A DNA stretch of 64,000 bases from JBNNGK01 sp050268245 (GCF_050268245.1 NZ_JBNNGK010000004.1:62001-126000), one strand, 5' to 3'. Counted from the first letter of the stretch, positions 32,698 to 42,961 are shown. Numbers and translations: made by a program. Notes: generated from the sequence alone by a model not told the origin.

Positions 32698-34692
32698 ATG
32701 CGTATAACAAAAAAGAGTGTTCGCCAACCGGTGGCGCTGGCGTTGGCAGTGGTTGGCGCCTTGGGGCTGGCTCTACCTGCCATGGCTAACGAGCGACTTT
32801 ACGTATTTGGCGACAGCCTGAGTGATTCCGGTAATAACGGGCGTTTCACCTATGATGCTGACCAGCATCTGTTATACGACGAAGCGCTGGCGCAGCGTAT
32901 CGGGCAGACATTGCAGGCATCGGATAACGGTGGGCATAACTTCGCTGCCGGTGGCGCGGTGGCGGTGCCAACGCTGAATCCGGCAGATAACACTCAAGAC
33001 CAGGTGCAGCGCTATCTCGCTCAGGTCAATGGGCGGGCAGACAGCGACGGATTATATATTCATTGGATTGGCGGTAACGATTTGGCGGCAGCGGCGTTGA
33101 ACCCGGCCACGGCGGCGGACATCAGCTATCACAGGGCAGCCGCGGCCGCGATGCAGGTGCAATCGTTACTCGACGCCGGAGCCGGTACGGTGATTGTGCC
33201 CACGGTGCCGAATATCGGCGCTACGCCACTATTGATGGAGTTAATCGTTCAGCAGGCGCTGGCACCGGTGCAGACGGCGGCGCTCCAGGCCGCCTACGCC
33301 ACGCTTAACGCGCTCGCCACACCGGACAGTGCCGCGCGTAAACAGGCTATCCATCAGGCATTAACCGCCGCGGCGGCACAAGGCAGCGCCCAGCCACAGG
33401 TGCAGCAGGCGATTGCCGCTCAGTTGATTGCCGCCTATGACAGCCTGAGTGAACAGGCCAGCCAACTAACCGATTTTTATAACCGCAGTGAAGATCGGTT
33501 ATTGGCGCAGAGTGGTGGCAACATTGTCCGCGTTGACGTCAATAAACTGTTTAGCGAAGCCATCGCTAACCCGCAGCAGTTTGGTTTTACCCAGACCGCT
33601 GGGATGGCGTGCCCGCCGGGCGTCTCGTCGGCGGTCTGCCATTCATCGATGCCGGGGTTCGATAGCACACAATCCTTCTTATTCGCCGATTATTTCCATC
33701 CCAGCCCGCAGGCACATTTGCTGATCGCCGATTATATTCAGGCGGTGTTAGATGGCCCGGCTCAGGTGGTGGCGCTGAACCAAGCGACGACCGCTATGGC
33801 GCGTGATAGCCGCGCAACGCTCGATAGCCGTTTGCAGCAATTGCGCAACGGTGGCAATCCGCAAGGCGCACTCGGCGTTTTCGGTGGCTATGCCGGGCAG
33901 CATTATGACTATGCCGCCAACAAAATGGCGGGCGACGGCCATGCCACGACGCATAATCTGACTGTGGGAGTGGATTATCAACTGACAGACGGTTGGCTGA
34001 TGGGCGGGCTGATTTCCGCGTCGAGTGACGATCAGCAACCGTCCGGCCGTTATGAATATCAGGCGCGGGGTCTGCTGATTGCCGCGTTTACCGCGCTGGA
34101 TGTGTTTGATCGGGGTTGGGTGAATGCCGATTTGCACTACGCGGCGTTGGATTACGATGCCATTCATCGCCGCGTGCAGTTGGGGGGGCTGACGCGCCGC
34201 GAAACCGGCTCAACCTCTGGCAAGCAGTGGGGAGCGCGCGTGACCGCAGGCTACGATTTTACGCTAACGCCTTACCTGACCACGGGGCCCATGGCGCAGT
34301 TCGCTTGGGATTACAGCAACGTGTCCGGTTATCAAGAAGATGGTGATGGCAGCACCGCGATGCGCTTTCACGATCAAACCTACCATTCCCAAATTGGTGC
34401 GCTGGGTTGGCGGTTAGACAGCCAGTTCGGCACCTTTAATCCGTATGCAGCAGTCAGTTATCAGCATCAGTTTGGTGATGATGTGTATCGTGCCAGCGGC
34501 GGCTTGAAGTCGACTCAAACCTCATTTAGCCGCGATACGGCCGGGCAAGATAAAAACTGGCTCGATGTTACCGTCGGTGCCAATCTGCCGCTGACCGATC
34601 GCGTGGCCGCCTTCGCCAGCGTTTCGCAAACCGGGGGGTTAAGCAGTGGCGAACAGGTGATGTACAACGTCGGTGTTAGCGCCCGTTTCTGA
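32698..34692 (+). CDS. GDSL-type autotransporter esterase/lipase (EstA-like)
   Basis: 664-residue type Va autotransporter. A signal peptide (about residues 1-30, ending PAMA) is followed by an SGNH/GDSL hydrolase passenger beginning ERLYVFGDSLSDSGNNGRF, with the nucleophile Ser at 40; block III GGND lies near 123-126 and the Asp/His pair is in FADYFHPSPQAH near 330-341. The C-terminal beta-barrel (about 400-664) ends in the typical aromatic residue (NVGVSARF). It would display a lipolytic esterase on the cell surface. It stands alone between tag and glyQ, where E. coli has other genes. An Ala/Gln-rich stretch near 190-250 is unusual for a catalytic domain. Confidence 0.88.
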   Translation: MRITKKSVRQPVALALAVVGALGLALPAMANERLYVFGDSLSDSGNNGRFTYDADQHLLYDEALAQRIGQTLQASDNGGHNFAAGGAVAVPTLNPADNTQDQVQRYLAQVNGRADSDGLYIHWIGGNDLAAAALNPATAADISYHRAAAAAMQVQSLLDAGAGTVIVPTVPNIGATPLLMELIVQQALAPVQTAALQAAYATLNALATPDSAARKQAIHQALTAAAAQGSAQPQVQQAIAAQLIAAYDSLSEQASQLTDFYNRSEDRLLAQSGGNIVRVDVNKLFSEAIANPQQFGFTQTAGMACPPGVSSAVCHSSMPGFDSTQSFLFADYFHPSPQAHLLIADYIQAVLDGPAQVVALNQATTAMARDSRATLDSRLQQLRNGGNPQGALGVFGGYAGQHYDYAANKMAGDGHATTHNLTVGVDYQLTDGWLMGGLISASSDDQQPSGRYEYQARGLLIAAFTALDVFDRGWVNADLHYAALDYDAIHRRVQLGGLTRRETGSTSGKQWGARVTAGYDFTLTPYLTTGPMAQFAWDYSNVSGYQEDGDGSTAMRFHDQTYHSQIGALGWRLDSQFGTFNPYAAVSYQHQFGDDVYRASGGLKSTQTSFSRDTAGQDKNWLDVTVGANLPLTDRVAAFASVSQTGGLSSGEQVMYNVGVSARF

Positions 34693-34931
34693 TTTGCCAT
34701 GCAGCTAAACCCGCGGCGATTCATGAAGATGAATAATGCGGTGGCTTGAAACATTCACAAAGGAGGGAAAAAAGGGCGGTCGGATGGGCAACTTCGCCAA
34801 CGAGGTGGCGGAAAAGCCGCTTTTTGCACGTTGATTTACCCAGGATGCTGGATTCTGGCTGTATATCTTACACTCAACGGGTATACTGGCGCATTCCATT
34901 TAAATCCACTTGTATCGCGTGCGAATCTAAC

Positions 34932-35846
34932 ATGCAAAAGTTTGATACCAAGACCTTTCAGGGCCTGATCCTGACACTGCAGGACTATTGGGCGCGCCAA
35001 GGCTGCACCATTGTTCAACCATTGGACATGGAAGTCGGCGCGGGCACCTCACACCCGATGACCTGCCTGCGTGCGCTTGGCCCAGAGCCAATGGCGACCG
35101 CGTATGTGCAGCCGTCCCGTCGCCCAACCGACGGCCGTTACGGTGAAAACCCGAACCGCCTGCAACACTATTACCAATTCCAGGTGGTGATTAAGCCATC
35201 GCCAGAGAATATTCAGGAACTGTACCTGGGCTCGTTGAAAGAGCTGGGGCTGGATCCGACCATCCACGATATCCGTTTCGTTGAAGACAACTGGGAAAAC
35301 CCGACGCTCGGCGCTTGGGGTCTCGGTTGGGAAGTGTGGTTGAACGGTATGGAAGTCACGCAGTTTACTTACTTCCAACAGGTGGGCGGCCTAGAGTGTA
35401 AACCGGTTACCGGTGAGATCACCTACGGTCTGGAACGTCTGGCGATGTACATTCAGGGCGTGGATAGCGTTTACGATCTGGTGTGGAGCAACGGGCCGCT
35501 GGGCGTGACCACGTATGGTGACGTGTTCCATCAAAACGAAGTGGAGCAGTCGACTTACAACTTCGAGTATGCCGATGTGGACTTCTTGTTCTCCTGCTTC
35601 GAGCAGTATGAGAAAGAAGCACAATCGCTGCTGGCGTTGGAAAAACCGCTGCCGCTGCCGGCTTACGAACGCATTCTCAAGGCGGGGCACACTTTTAACC
35701 TGTTGGATGCGCGTAAAGCGATCTCGGTGACTGAGCGCCAACGCTATATTCTGCGTATCCGCACGCTGACCAAAGCCGTTGCTGAAGCGTACTACGCTTC
35801 ACGCGAAGCGCTGGGCTTCCCGATGTGTAAAAAGAACGAGAACTAA
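34932..35846 (+). CDS. glyQ: Glycyl-tRNA synthetase alpha subunit
   Basis: 304-residue catalytic subunit of the bacterial alpha2beta2 glycyl-tRNA synthetase, which activates glycine. It begins MQKFDTKTFQGLILTLQDYW and contains the class II motifs, including the PSRRPTDGRYGENPNR block. Start at ATG 34932; the frame is open upstream to 34746 without family support. glyS follows 9 bp later, giving the usual glyQS operon. Confidence 0.97.
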   Translation: MQKFDTKTFQGLILTLQDYWARQGCTIVQPLDMEVGAGTSHPMTCLRALGPEPMATAYVQPSRRPTDGRYGENPNRLQHYYQFQVVIKPSPENIQELYLGSLKELGLDPTIHDIRFVEDNWENPTLGAWGLGWEVWLNGMEVTQFTYFQQVGGLECKPVTGEITYGLERLAMYIQGVDSVYDLVWSNGPLGVTTYGDVFHQNEVEQSTYNFEYADVDFLFSCFEQYEKEAQSLLALEKPLPLPAYERILKAGHTFNLLDARKAISVTERQRYILRIRTLTKAVAEAYYASREALGFPMCKKNEN

Positions 35847-35855
35847 GAGGCAGCC

Positions 35856-37925
35856 ATGACTCAACAGACTTTCCTGGTGGAAATCGGCACGGAAGAGCTG
35901 CCGCCGAAGGCTCTTCGTTCACTGGCGGAATCTTTTGCCGCTAACTTTACCGCCGAACTGGATAACGCCAATCTCGATCACGGCGACGTGAGCTGGTTTG
36001 CCGCGCCGCGCCGTCTGGCGTTGAAAGTGGCGAACCTGAGCGCGGCGCAGGCCGATCGCGAAGTTGAAAAACGCGGCCCGGCGATTGCACAGGCCTTCGA
36101 TGCCGAAGGTAAACCGAGCAAAGCGGCCGAAGGCTGGGCGCGTGGCTGTGGTATCACCGTTGATCAGGCCGAACGTCTGAAAACTGACAAAGGTGAATGG
36201 CTGCTGTATCGCGCGCACGTCAAAGGCCAGCCAGCCCAGCAATTGCTGGCGGGTATGGTGAGCACTGCGCTGGCCAAATTGCCGATCCCAAAATTGATGC
36301 GTTGGGGCGATAAAGAGACGCAGTTTGTGCGCCCGGTTCACACCGTAACCATGCTGTTGGGTGCCGAGCTGATCCCAGGCACCGTTCTGGGCATCGATTC
36401 TGCGCGCACCGTGCGCGGCCACCGCTTTATGGGCGAGCCGGAATTCACCCTCGACAATGCCGATGACTATCCGCAGATCCTGCAAGAGCGTGGCAAAGTG
36501 GTGGCCGATTACGAAGCGCGTAAAGCCATTATTAAACGTGATGCCGAGCAGGCCGCCGAGAAGATTGGCGGCAAAGCCGATCTGAGCGAGAGCCTGCTGG
36601 AAGAAGTGGCCTCGCTGGTGGAATGGCCGGTGGTGTTGACCGCGAAGTTCGAAGAGAAATTCTTGGCGGTGCCTGCGGAAGCGCTGGTCTACACCATGAA
36701 GGGTGACCAGAAATACTTCCCGGTTTACGATGCCGCAGGCAAATTGCTGCCTAATTTCATCTTCGTCGCCAACATTGAATCGAAAGATCCGCAACAAATC
36801 ATCTCCGGTAACGAGAAGGTGGTGCGTCCGCGTTTGGCCGATGCGGAGTTCTTCTTCAATACCGATCGCAAAAAACGGCTGGAAGATAATCTGCCGCGCC
36901 TTGAAACCGTGTTGTTCCAAAAGCAATTGGGCACGCTGCGTGACAAGACTGACCGTATTCAGGCGCTGTCGGGTTGGATCGCTGGCCAGATTGGTGCAGA
37001 TGTCAATCACGCGACCCGCGCGGGTTTGTTGTCGAAGTGCGATCTGATGACCAATATGGTGTTCGAATTCACCGACACCCAGGGCGTTATGGGCATGCAC
37101 TATGCGCGCCATGATGGCGAAGCGGAAGATGTTGCCGTTGCGTTGAATGAGCAGTATCAGCCACGCTTTGCCGGTGATGCGTTGCCAGAGTCGCCGGTGG
37201 CCTGTGCGTTGGCGATTGCCGATAAGATGGACACCTTAGCGGGTATCTTCGGCATTGGGCAGCATCCTAAAGGGGATAAAGACCCCTTTGCTTTGCGTCG
37301 TGCTGCGTTGGGCGTGCTGCGTATCATCGTTGAGAAGAACCTGCCGCTGGATCTGCAAACCTTGGCCGAAGAGGCCGTGCGTCTGTACGGCAGCAAGCTG
37401 ACCAACGCTAATGTCGTGAATGATGTGGTGGACTTTATGCTGGGCCGTTTCCGCGCCTGGTATCAAGAAGAGGGCCATGCGGTCGATACCATTCAGGCCG
37501 TGCTGGCGCGTCGTCCGACGAAACCGGCAGATTTCGATGCGCGTGTGAAGGCGGTAACGCACTTCCGTACCTTGGATGAAGCGGCGGCGTTGGCGGCGGC
37601 GAACAAGCGTGTTTCCAACATTTTGGCTAAATCGACTGATACCCTGAACGATCAGGTTCAGGCTTCCGTGCTGAAAGAACCGGCCGAATTGAAGCTGGCG
37701 ACACATTTGGTGGTGCTGCGCGATAAATTAGCACCATTGTTTGCCGAAGGCCGTTATCAAGATGCGCTGGTGGAGCTGGCTGCGCTGCGCGCCACGGTGG
37801 ATGAGTTCTTCGAAAGCGTGATGGTAATGGCGGAAGACGACGCCGTGCGAGTCAATCGCCTGACGCTGCTGAATCAACTGCGTGAATTGTTCCTGCAAGT
37901 TGCGGATATTTCTGTTCTGCAATAA
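35856..37925 (+). CDS. glyS: Glycyl-tRNA synthetase beta subunit
   Basis: 689-residue tRNA-binding subunit of glycyl-tRNA synthetase. It begins TFLVEIGTEELPPKALRSL, shows MRWGDKETQFVRPVH near 145-160, an HD-like central domain (KCDLMTNMVFEFTDTQGVMG), and a C-terminal anticodon-binding DALR-type domain ending LLNQLRELFLQVADISVLQ. Same length as E. coli GlyS. Preceded by glyQ. Confidence 0.97.
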   Translation: MTQQTFLVEIGTEELPPKALRSLAESFAANFTAELDNANLDHGDVSWFAAPRRLALKVANLSAAQADREVEKRGPAIAQAFDAEGKPSKAAEGWARGCGITVDQAERLKTDKGEWLLYRAHVKGQPAQQLLAGMVSTALAKLPIPKLMRWGDKETQFVRPVHTVTMLLGAELIPGTVLGIDSARTVRGHRFMGEPEFTLDNADDYPQILQERGKVVADYEARKAIIKRDAEQAAEKIGGKADLSESLLEEVASLVEWPVVLTAKFEEKFLAVPAEALVYTMKGDQKYFPVYDAAGKLLPNFIFVANIESKDPQQIISGNEKVVRPRLADAEFFFNTDRKKRLEDNLPRLETVLFQKQLGTLRDKTDRIQALSGWIAGQIGADVNHATRAGLLSKCDLMTNMVFEFTDTQGVMGMHYARHDGEAEDVAVALNEQYQPRFAGDALPESPVACALAIADKMDTLAGIFGIGQHPKGDKDPFALRRAALGVLRIIVEKNLPLDLQTLAEEAVRLYGSKLTNANVVNDVVDFMLGRFRAWYQEEGHAVDTIQAVLARRPTKPADFDARVKAVTHFRTLDEAAALAAANKRVSNILAKSTDTLNDQVQASVLKEPAELKLATHLVVLRDKLAPLFAEGRYQDALVELAALRATVDEFFESVMVMAEDDAVRVNRLTLLNQLRELFLQVADISVLQ

Positions 37926-38010
37926 GCATGAGCAGTGGTCTGTTAGGCATCTGCGGGTGCCTAATAGATCACGCTACCTTCCCCAACTATCCAACTCCCC
38001 AATTCAACGT

Positions 38011-38511
38011 ATTCGGTTTGCCCTTGCTCCAACCGCCAGCGCGGTTACTAATGACAACCACATTGCTGATTGCGTAGAGGGCAGGCATGCCTGCCCCCTG
38101 TTGAAGACAACATTGCCTGATGGCCCGAGATACCCGGGCTTAGCCTAACGTGGGGCGCTCCGGTGGCTAACGCCACTACGACCCCATCGTCACGCTCTCC
38201 CTAATAACGGGCTTTATCAGTCGTCTGGAGCAGGGTGTCTGATCGTCTGTTGAGCTTGGTGTATTCGGTTTGCCGCCAGCACGGTTACTAATGACATCCT
38301 CACTGCTGATTGCGTAGGGGGCAGGCATGCCTGCCCCCTGTTGAAGACAACATTGCCTGATGGCCCGAGATACCCGGGCCTAGCCTAACGTGGAGCGCTC
38401 CGACGACCCCATCGTCACGCTCTCCCTAATAACGGGCTTTATCAGTCGTCTGGAGCAAGGTGTCCGATCGTCTATTGCCGATTTCGTAGGGGGCAGGCAT
38501 GCCTGCCCCGT
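38011..38511. repeat. Two and a half tandem units carrying a 20-bp GC-rich palindrome
   Basis: A unit of about 225-250 bp starting GTATTCGGTTTGCC occurs at 38011 and 38261, and a partial third unit ends near 38511. Each contains the perfect palindrome GGGGCAGGCATGCCTGCCCC (near 38320 and 38492; one mismatch near 38080), then shared blocks such as CCCGAGATACCCGGG and ACCCCATCGTCACGCTCTCC. The interval between glyS and yiaF (37926-38723) holds no supported gene. The function is unknown; it resembles REP/BIME-like intergenic palindromes. Confidence 0.8.
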
Positions 38512-38723
38512 TAGCGTCTTCAATGCATGCAGTATTCTTATTATCCGTTCTCCTTTTTCGCAGACACCTGCGCGCCTTTTTAGGTCGCTTACCGATTGAA
38601 TTTAGCGAGAAAGCTGAATCGCGTATCGAATCACATTCAGTTGATCTATTCTTATAGCTGCAAGGAGTGCCGAGAAAGGCATGGAGCCGATGAAAAGCAG
38701 GTTTATAACAGGAGTTATGTCAC

Positions 38724-39443
38724 ATGGCGGTAGGGATCCAGAGCAGAAGCATTACGCGTTGGTTGGCACCGGTACTGGCATTGTTGGCGGTCATGCAATT
38801 GACGGCCTGCGGCGATAAAGAGCCGGAACAGCGCAAGGCGTTTATTGAATACTTACAGAATACCGTAATGCGCAGCGGCGTGAAGATACCGACGTTGAGC
38901 GAAGATCAGAAACAGAAGTTCGGTAACTATGCGGGTGATTACGCGATTTTAGTCGGCTTTTCACAACAGCTGAGCCGATCTGTCGATGCCAGCCTGATAC
39001 CGGCGCTCGATCAGATTAATCAGATCCGCACCGCACAGGACTATATGAGCAAACGGGGTGGGTTGCAGCAATCGCTCGGCGCACTTAACCTGCTCGGCCA
39101 GCAAATTCAGGCGGCCAAATCGCAGGCGGATACCGCGCGCGCGGCGCTGAAACAGCCGGATAATCTAAAATCGGTGTATAACCAAGCGTATGACACGATT
39201 GTCACCCGGCCCGCCAACGTGCTGATGCCAGCTATTCCAACCACGGCCAACTTTGTGCAAGATTTGGTGCAGGTTGGGGATTTCCTGCAATCGCAGGGGA
39301 ATCAGGTGAGCTTCAATAACGGTGGCGTACAGTTCCGCACTCAGCAGCAAGCGGCACAGTACAACACCATGATGTCGAATTTGGTCGCGAAACAGCAAGG
39401 CTTGCTGGAGGCGCAAAAAAACGTCTTCGACGTGATGCAGTAA
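38724..39443 (+). CDS. yiaF: DUF3053 lipoprotein-like YiaF
   Basis: 239-residue protein similar to E. coli YiaF (DUF3053), function unknown. A hydrophobic N-terminal segment WLAPVLALLAVMQLTAC ends with a lipobox-like LTAC (Cys near residue 29), suggesting lipoprotein export. The conserved part starts DKEPEQRKAFIEYLQNTVMRSG, followed by long amphipathic helices rich in Gln. Preceded by ACAGGAG. It is followed by a bidirectional hairpin and the converging adhE-like gene. Confidence 0.85.
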   Translation: MAVGIQSRSITRWLAPVLALLAVMQLTACGDKEPEQRKAFIEYLQNTVMRSGVKIPTLSEDQKQKFGNYAGDYAILVGFSQQLSRSVDASLIPALDQINQIRTAQDYMSKRGGLQQSLGALNLLGQQIQAAKSQADTARAALKQPDNLKSVYNQAYDTIVTRPANVLMPAIPTTANFVQDLVQVGDFLQSQGNQVSFNNGGVQFRTQQQAAQYNTMMSNLVAKQQGLLEAQKNVFDVMQ

Positions 39444-39452
39444 GTGTGTGAT

Positions 39453-39476
39453 GCGCTCTGCCTGATGGCAGAGCGC
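39453..39476. terminator. Bidirectional hairpin between yiaF and the adhE-like gene
   Basis: GCGCTCTGCC-TGAT-GGCAGAGCGC: a perfect 10-bp stem with a tetraloop, 9 bp after yiaF and 7 bp before the end of the converging gene. Probable shared terminator. Confidence 0.7.
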
Positions 39477-39483
39477 AGCCTAT

Positions 39484-42153
39484 TTAGCTCACTCCCTTCG
39501 CCGTGGCTTTTATCGTGGCTTGCTGCGTCATTGACGGAGCGATTTCCGTGTAATAACGGCCATAAAAACTATCCAGTAAGATTTGTCGCAACTCGGTAAT
39601 GAGTGGGTAACGCGGATTCGTGCAGGTGCATTGATCGTCAAATGCGTTCACGGCTAATTGGTCTAAAACCGCCAAGAATTGCGCTTCGTCAACGCCCGCT
39701 TCTTGCAGCGATGCCGGGATACCTAGCTCGGCTTTTAGCCCTTCCAACCACGTCAGCAAGTTATCAACTTTTTGCACGGTGTTGTCCTGCGCTGAGGTTA
39801 ACCCCAGATGTTCAGCTATCTCGGCATAGCGGCAATAGGCTTGTGGACGATCGTATTGGCTAAAGGCCGCCTGTTTGGTGGGGCGATCGTTGGCGTTATA
39901 GCGGATAACGTTGGTCAGTAGCATGGCATTCGCCAAGCCGTGGGCAATCGGGAACTCTGCACCCAATTTGTGCGCCAGCGAGTGGCAAACGCCAAGAAAT
40001 GCATTTGAAAATGCAATGCCCGCGATGGTTGCGGCATTGTGAACGCGCTCGCGGGCCCGTGGGTTTTTTGCCCCCACCTGATAACTCGACAGCAGGTTTT
40101 CTTTCAATAACCTCAGTGCTTGTAACGCTTGCCCATCGGAGAATTCATTAGCTTGTACTGAGACATACGCCTCAATTGCATGAGTAATGGCGTCCATGCC
40201 ACCGAAAGCACACAGCTTTTTCGGCATGTCCATGACCAGATCGGCATCGACGATGGCCATATCGGGCGTGAGTGCATAATCGGCTAAGGGATACTTTTGC
40301 CCCGTGGCATCATCGGTAACCACGGCAAACGGGGAGACCTCGGAACCGGTGCCGGAGGTGGTGGGAATAGCGATCAGCCGGGCTTTCACACGGGTATTGG
40401 GATAGGTGTAGATGCGTTTGCGAATGTCGAGGAAACGCAATGCTAAATCATGGAACCGTGTCTCGGGTTGTTCATACATCACCCACATCACTTTAGCGGC
40501 ATCCATGGGCGAGCCGCCGCCTAGCGCAATGATCACATCCGGTTTAAATGCCTGCATACGCTTGGTGCCCTCATAAACCATGCTGAGGGTAGGTTCCGCA
40601 TCCACGTTAGAAAACACCTCAGTCTCAACCCCTTGCGCATGCAGTGCTTCCAATACCGGCTTGGCAAACCCTTGGCTGAACAAATAAGGTCCTGTCACGA
40701 TAAAGGCGCGTTTGGTTGTACTCTGTTGAGCCACTTCTCTTAGCGCCGTTGGTAATGCGCCCCGGCGAAAATAGATGGCTTTTGGCAGTTTATGCCATAG
40801 CATGTTCTCCGCGCGTTTCGCGACGGTTTTACGGTTGAGTAAATGCTTGGGGCCAATATTCTCAGAGACGGAATTGCCCCCCCACGAGCCACAACCTAAT
40901 GTCATTGAAGGCGGCAGTTTGAAGTTATATAAATCGCCAATGCCGCCCTGCGACGCAGGCGAATTGATGAGAATACGGGAGGTTTTTAATCGCTTGCCGA
41001 AATAGGACACGCGATCTTTTTGATTATCTTGATCGGTGTATAAACAGGAGGTATGCCCAGCACCGCCAAATGCTGCGAGGGCACTTGCTTGGTTAACCGC
41101 ATCTTCAAAATCCCGCGCCCGATACATGCCCAACAGCGGGGAGAGTTTTTCATAGGCAAAAGGTTCGCTGTCATCGATTGCTGTGACTTCACCAATTAAC
41201 ACCTTGGTGCCGTCGGGAACGGTAATCCCGGCCATCTCTGCGATTTTAAGTGCTGATTGGCCGACAATATCTGGATTGATCCGCCCCTGTTGCAAAATGA
41301 CATTCCGTACGGCCTGCAGTTGTGACTTGGGTAATAAATAGCCACCGTTAGCCGAAAAGCGTTCCCGCGCCGCATCATAAATGGCGTCGACAATAATGAC
41401 CGATTGCTCTGAAGCGCAGATCATGCCGTTATCAAAGGTTTTGGACATCAAAATGGAGGCGACCATACGTTTTACGTCGGCCGTTTCGTCTACCACGACC
41501 GGTGTATTCCCTGCGCCAACCCCGATGGCGGGCTTACCCGAACTGTAGGAGGCTTTTACGCGGCCAGGGCCGCCGGTCGCGAGGATCAAATCTACGTCTG
41601 GATGCCGTATTAACTGATCCGCTAACTCGACCGTGGGGTTATCGAGCCAAGCGATAATGTCCGGTGGTGCGCCTGCGGCCACGGCCGCGTTTAAGACGAT
41701 CTCCGCGGCTTTATTGGCGGCCTTACTGGCTCTTGGATGCGGTGAGAAGATGATGGCATTACGGGTTTTTAAGCTGATTAACGCTTTGAAGAGTGCCGTT
41801 GATGTGGGGTTGGTGGCGGGGACGATACCGCATATGACCCCGATAGGTTCGGCGATGGTGAGGGTGCCGAATGCTTCATTCTCGGCAACCACACCGCAGG
41901 TGATCTCATCTTTATAGGCGTTATAAATATATTCGGAAGCAAAGTGATTTTTTATTACTTTGTCTTCAACAATTCCCATGCCTGATTCTTCTACCGCCAA
42001 TTGCGCTAACGGGATTCGCGCATCGGCTGCAGCCAGAGCCGCAGCACGAAAAATTTCATCGACCTGTTCCTGAGAGTAATCAGCATAGATATGCTGCGCT
42101 TTTTTGACGCGCATAACTAACTTATTTAATTGCGATTGTGTCATGGTAGGCAT
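39484..42153 (-). CDS. adhE: Bifunctional acetaldehyde-CoA/alcohol dehydrogenase (AdhE type)
   Basis: 889-residue two-domain fermentation enzyme. The N-terminal aldehyde dehydrogenase domain (about 1-440) converts acetyl-CoA to acetaldehyde and has the catalytic Cys in NGMICASEQS near residue 246. The C-terminal iron alcohol dehydrogenase domain (about 450-870) shows GGGSPMDAAK and metal-binding His in GGMDAITHAIEAY and LGVCHSLAHKLG. Start at ATG 42153 with AGGAG 6 nt upstream. It is close to E. coli AdhE, but the location beside mtl is different and the C-terminal tail is different, so it may be a second copy. The AT-rich upstream region could hold anaerobic control sites. Confidence 0.88.
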   Translation of the reverse strand: MPTMTQSQLNKLVMRVKKAQHIYADYSQEQVDEIFRAAALAAADARIPLAQLAVEESGMGIVEDKVIKNHFASEYIYNAYKDEITCGVVAENEAFGTLTIAEPIGVICGIVPATNPTSTALFKALISLKTRNAIIFSPHPRASKAANKAAEIVLNAAVAAGAPPDIIAWLDNPTVELADQLIRHPDVDLILATGGPGRVKASYSSGKPAIGVGAGNTPVVVDETADVKRMVASILMSKTFDNGMICASEQSVIIVDAIYDAARERFSANGGYLLPKSQLQAVRNVILQQGRINPDIVGQSALKIAEMAGITVPDGTKVLIGEVTAIDDSEPFAYEKLSPLLGMYRARDFEDAVNQASALAAFGGAGHTSCLYTDQDNQKDRVSYFGKRLKTSRILINSPASQGGIGDLYNFKLPPSMTLGCGSWGGNSVSENIGPKHLLNRKTVAKRAENMLWHKLPKAIYFRRGALPTALREVAQQSTTKRAFIVTGPYLFSQGFAKPVLEALHAQGVETEVFSNVDAEPTLSMVYEGTKRMQAFKPDVIIALGGGSPMDAAKVMWVMYEQPETRFHDLALRFLDIRKRIYTYPNTRVKARLIAIPTTSGTGSEVSPFAVVTDDATGQKYPLADYALTPDMAIVDADLVMDMPKKLCAFGGMDAITHAIEAYVSVQANEFSDGQALQALRLLKENLLSSYQVGAKNPRARERVHNAATIAGIAFSNAFLGVCHSLAHKLGAEFPIAHGLANAMLLTNVIRYNANDRPTKQAAFSQYDRPQAYCRYAEIAEHLGLTSAQDNTVQKVDNLLTWLEGLKAELGIPASLQEAGVDEAQFLAVLDQLAVNAFDDQCTCTNPRYPLITELRQILLDSFYGRYYTEIAPSMTQQATIKATAKGVS

Positions 42154-42844
42154 ATCTAACTCCTGCTGAAGTATAAATGTATTAATGCATGTGTTACTTA
42201 GGTGGAAAATAAAACTATAGGCATTCTTATTGGTATTTATATTTTCCAAGTAAAAAAATTCCTAACGCAATAATAATAAAGGATAAATAATCTATTATTA
42301 AATATAAGTAAATGTTATGTATAGATATTAATTTTTTATTGATATTTGGTGGACTATTAACATGATCATTATTTTATAACTTAACCAATAAATGAGTGCG
42401 ATATAGGCAGGGTGGGTTTAATGTAAAGTTATTTCGCGTGGAGAATTGATGTGCGTAATATAACCGCTTTAACCTTAGGGTTGGCATTTAAAATAGAGGG
42501 GGGGTAGATGAAGTCAATTCTGAACCATGTTAAATATATTCAAGTCGGTTAATTTATTTTATTTAACTTAATGATATTAATTCTCTGTAGGCTAGTCATA
42601 TTATGCCTATTGCTTTTTATCCCTCTAATTAAACGTGGCAAACGTATTAATCAATGGGGGAATAAAATAAGCTTATTATCTTACTTACCCCAGCATACGT
42701 CATTAAAGTCTATACTTTACAAAAGGGTGTCTGTGCATGCGTTGTTTTCTTACAGGCATAAGGTGGGATTTTCATTCGTCAGATGGCTAATGGGGATCAT
42801 CTCGAGCACTGAAAGCAGCGTTGGCGATTGATATGAAAATATCT

Positions 42845-42860
42845 TGTGATTCACGTCACA
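42845..42860. promoter_or_regulatory. CRP site 1 upstream of mtlA
   Basis: TGTGA-TTCACG-TCACA, a perfect match to the CRP half-sites. Confidence 0.85.
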
Positions 42861-42888
42861 ATTTAAAAACAAACTCACCACATAAAAA

Positions 42889-42904
42889 AGTGATCCCCAT
42901 CACA
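42889..42904. promoter_or_regulatory. CRP site 2 upstream of mtlA
   Basis: AGTGA-TCCCCA-TCACA, one mismatch to the CRP half-sites, 44 bp after site 1. Confidence 0.7.
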
Positions 42905-42961
42905 AAAATATCGCGTTATTGGTCGATTTTATTGGTTTGTCCTTTTTTTACACGCTTAAAG

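Noticed and set aside
42571..42831. 86-codon frame between the adhE-like gene and mtlA
   Set aside because: No ribosome site, no recognisable domain, biased AT-rich DNA. It lies in a regulatory interval.
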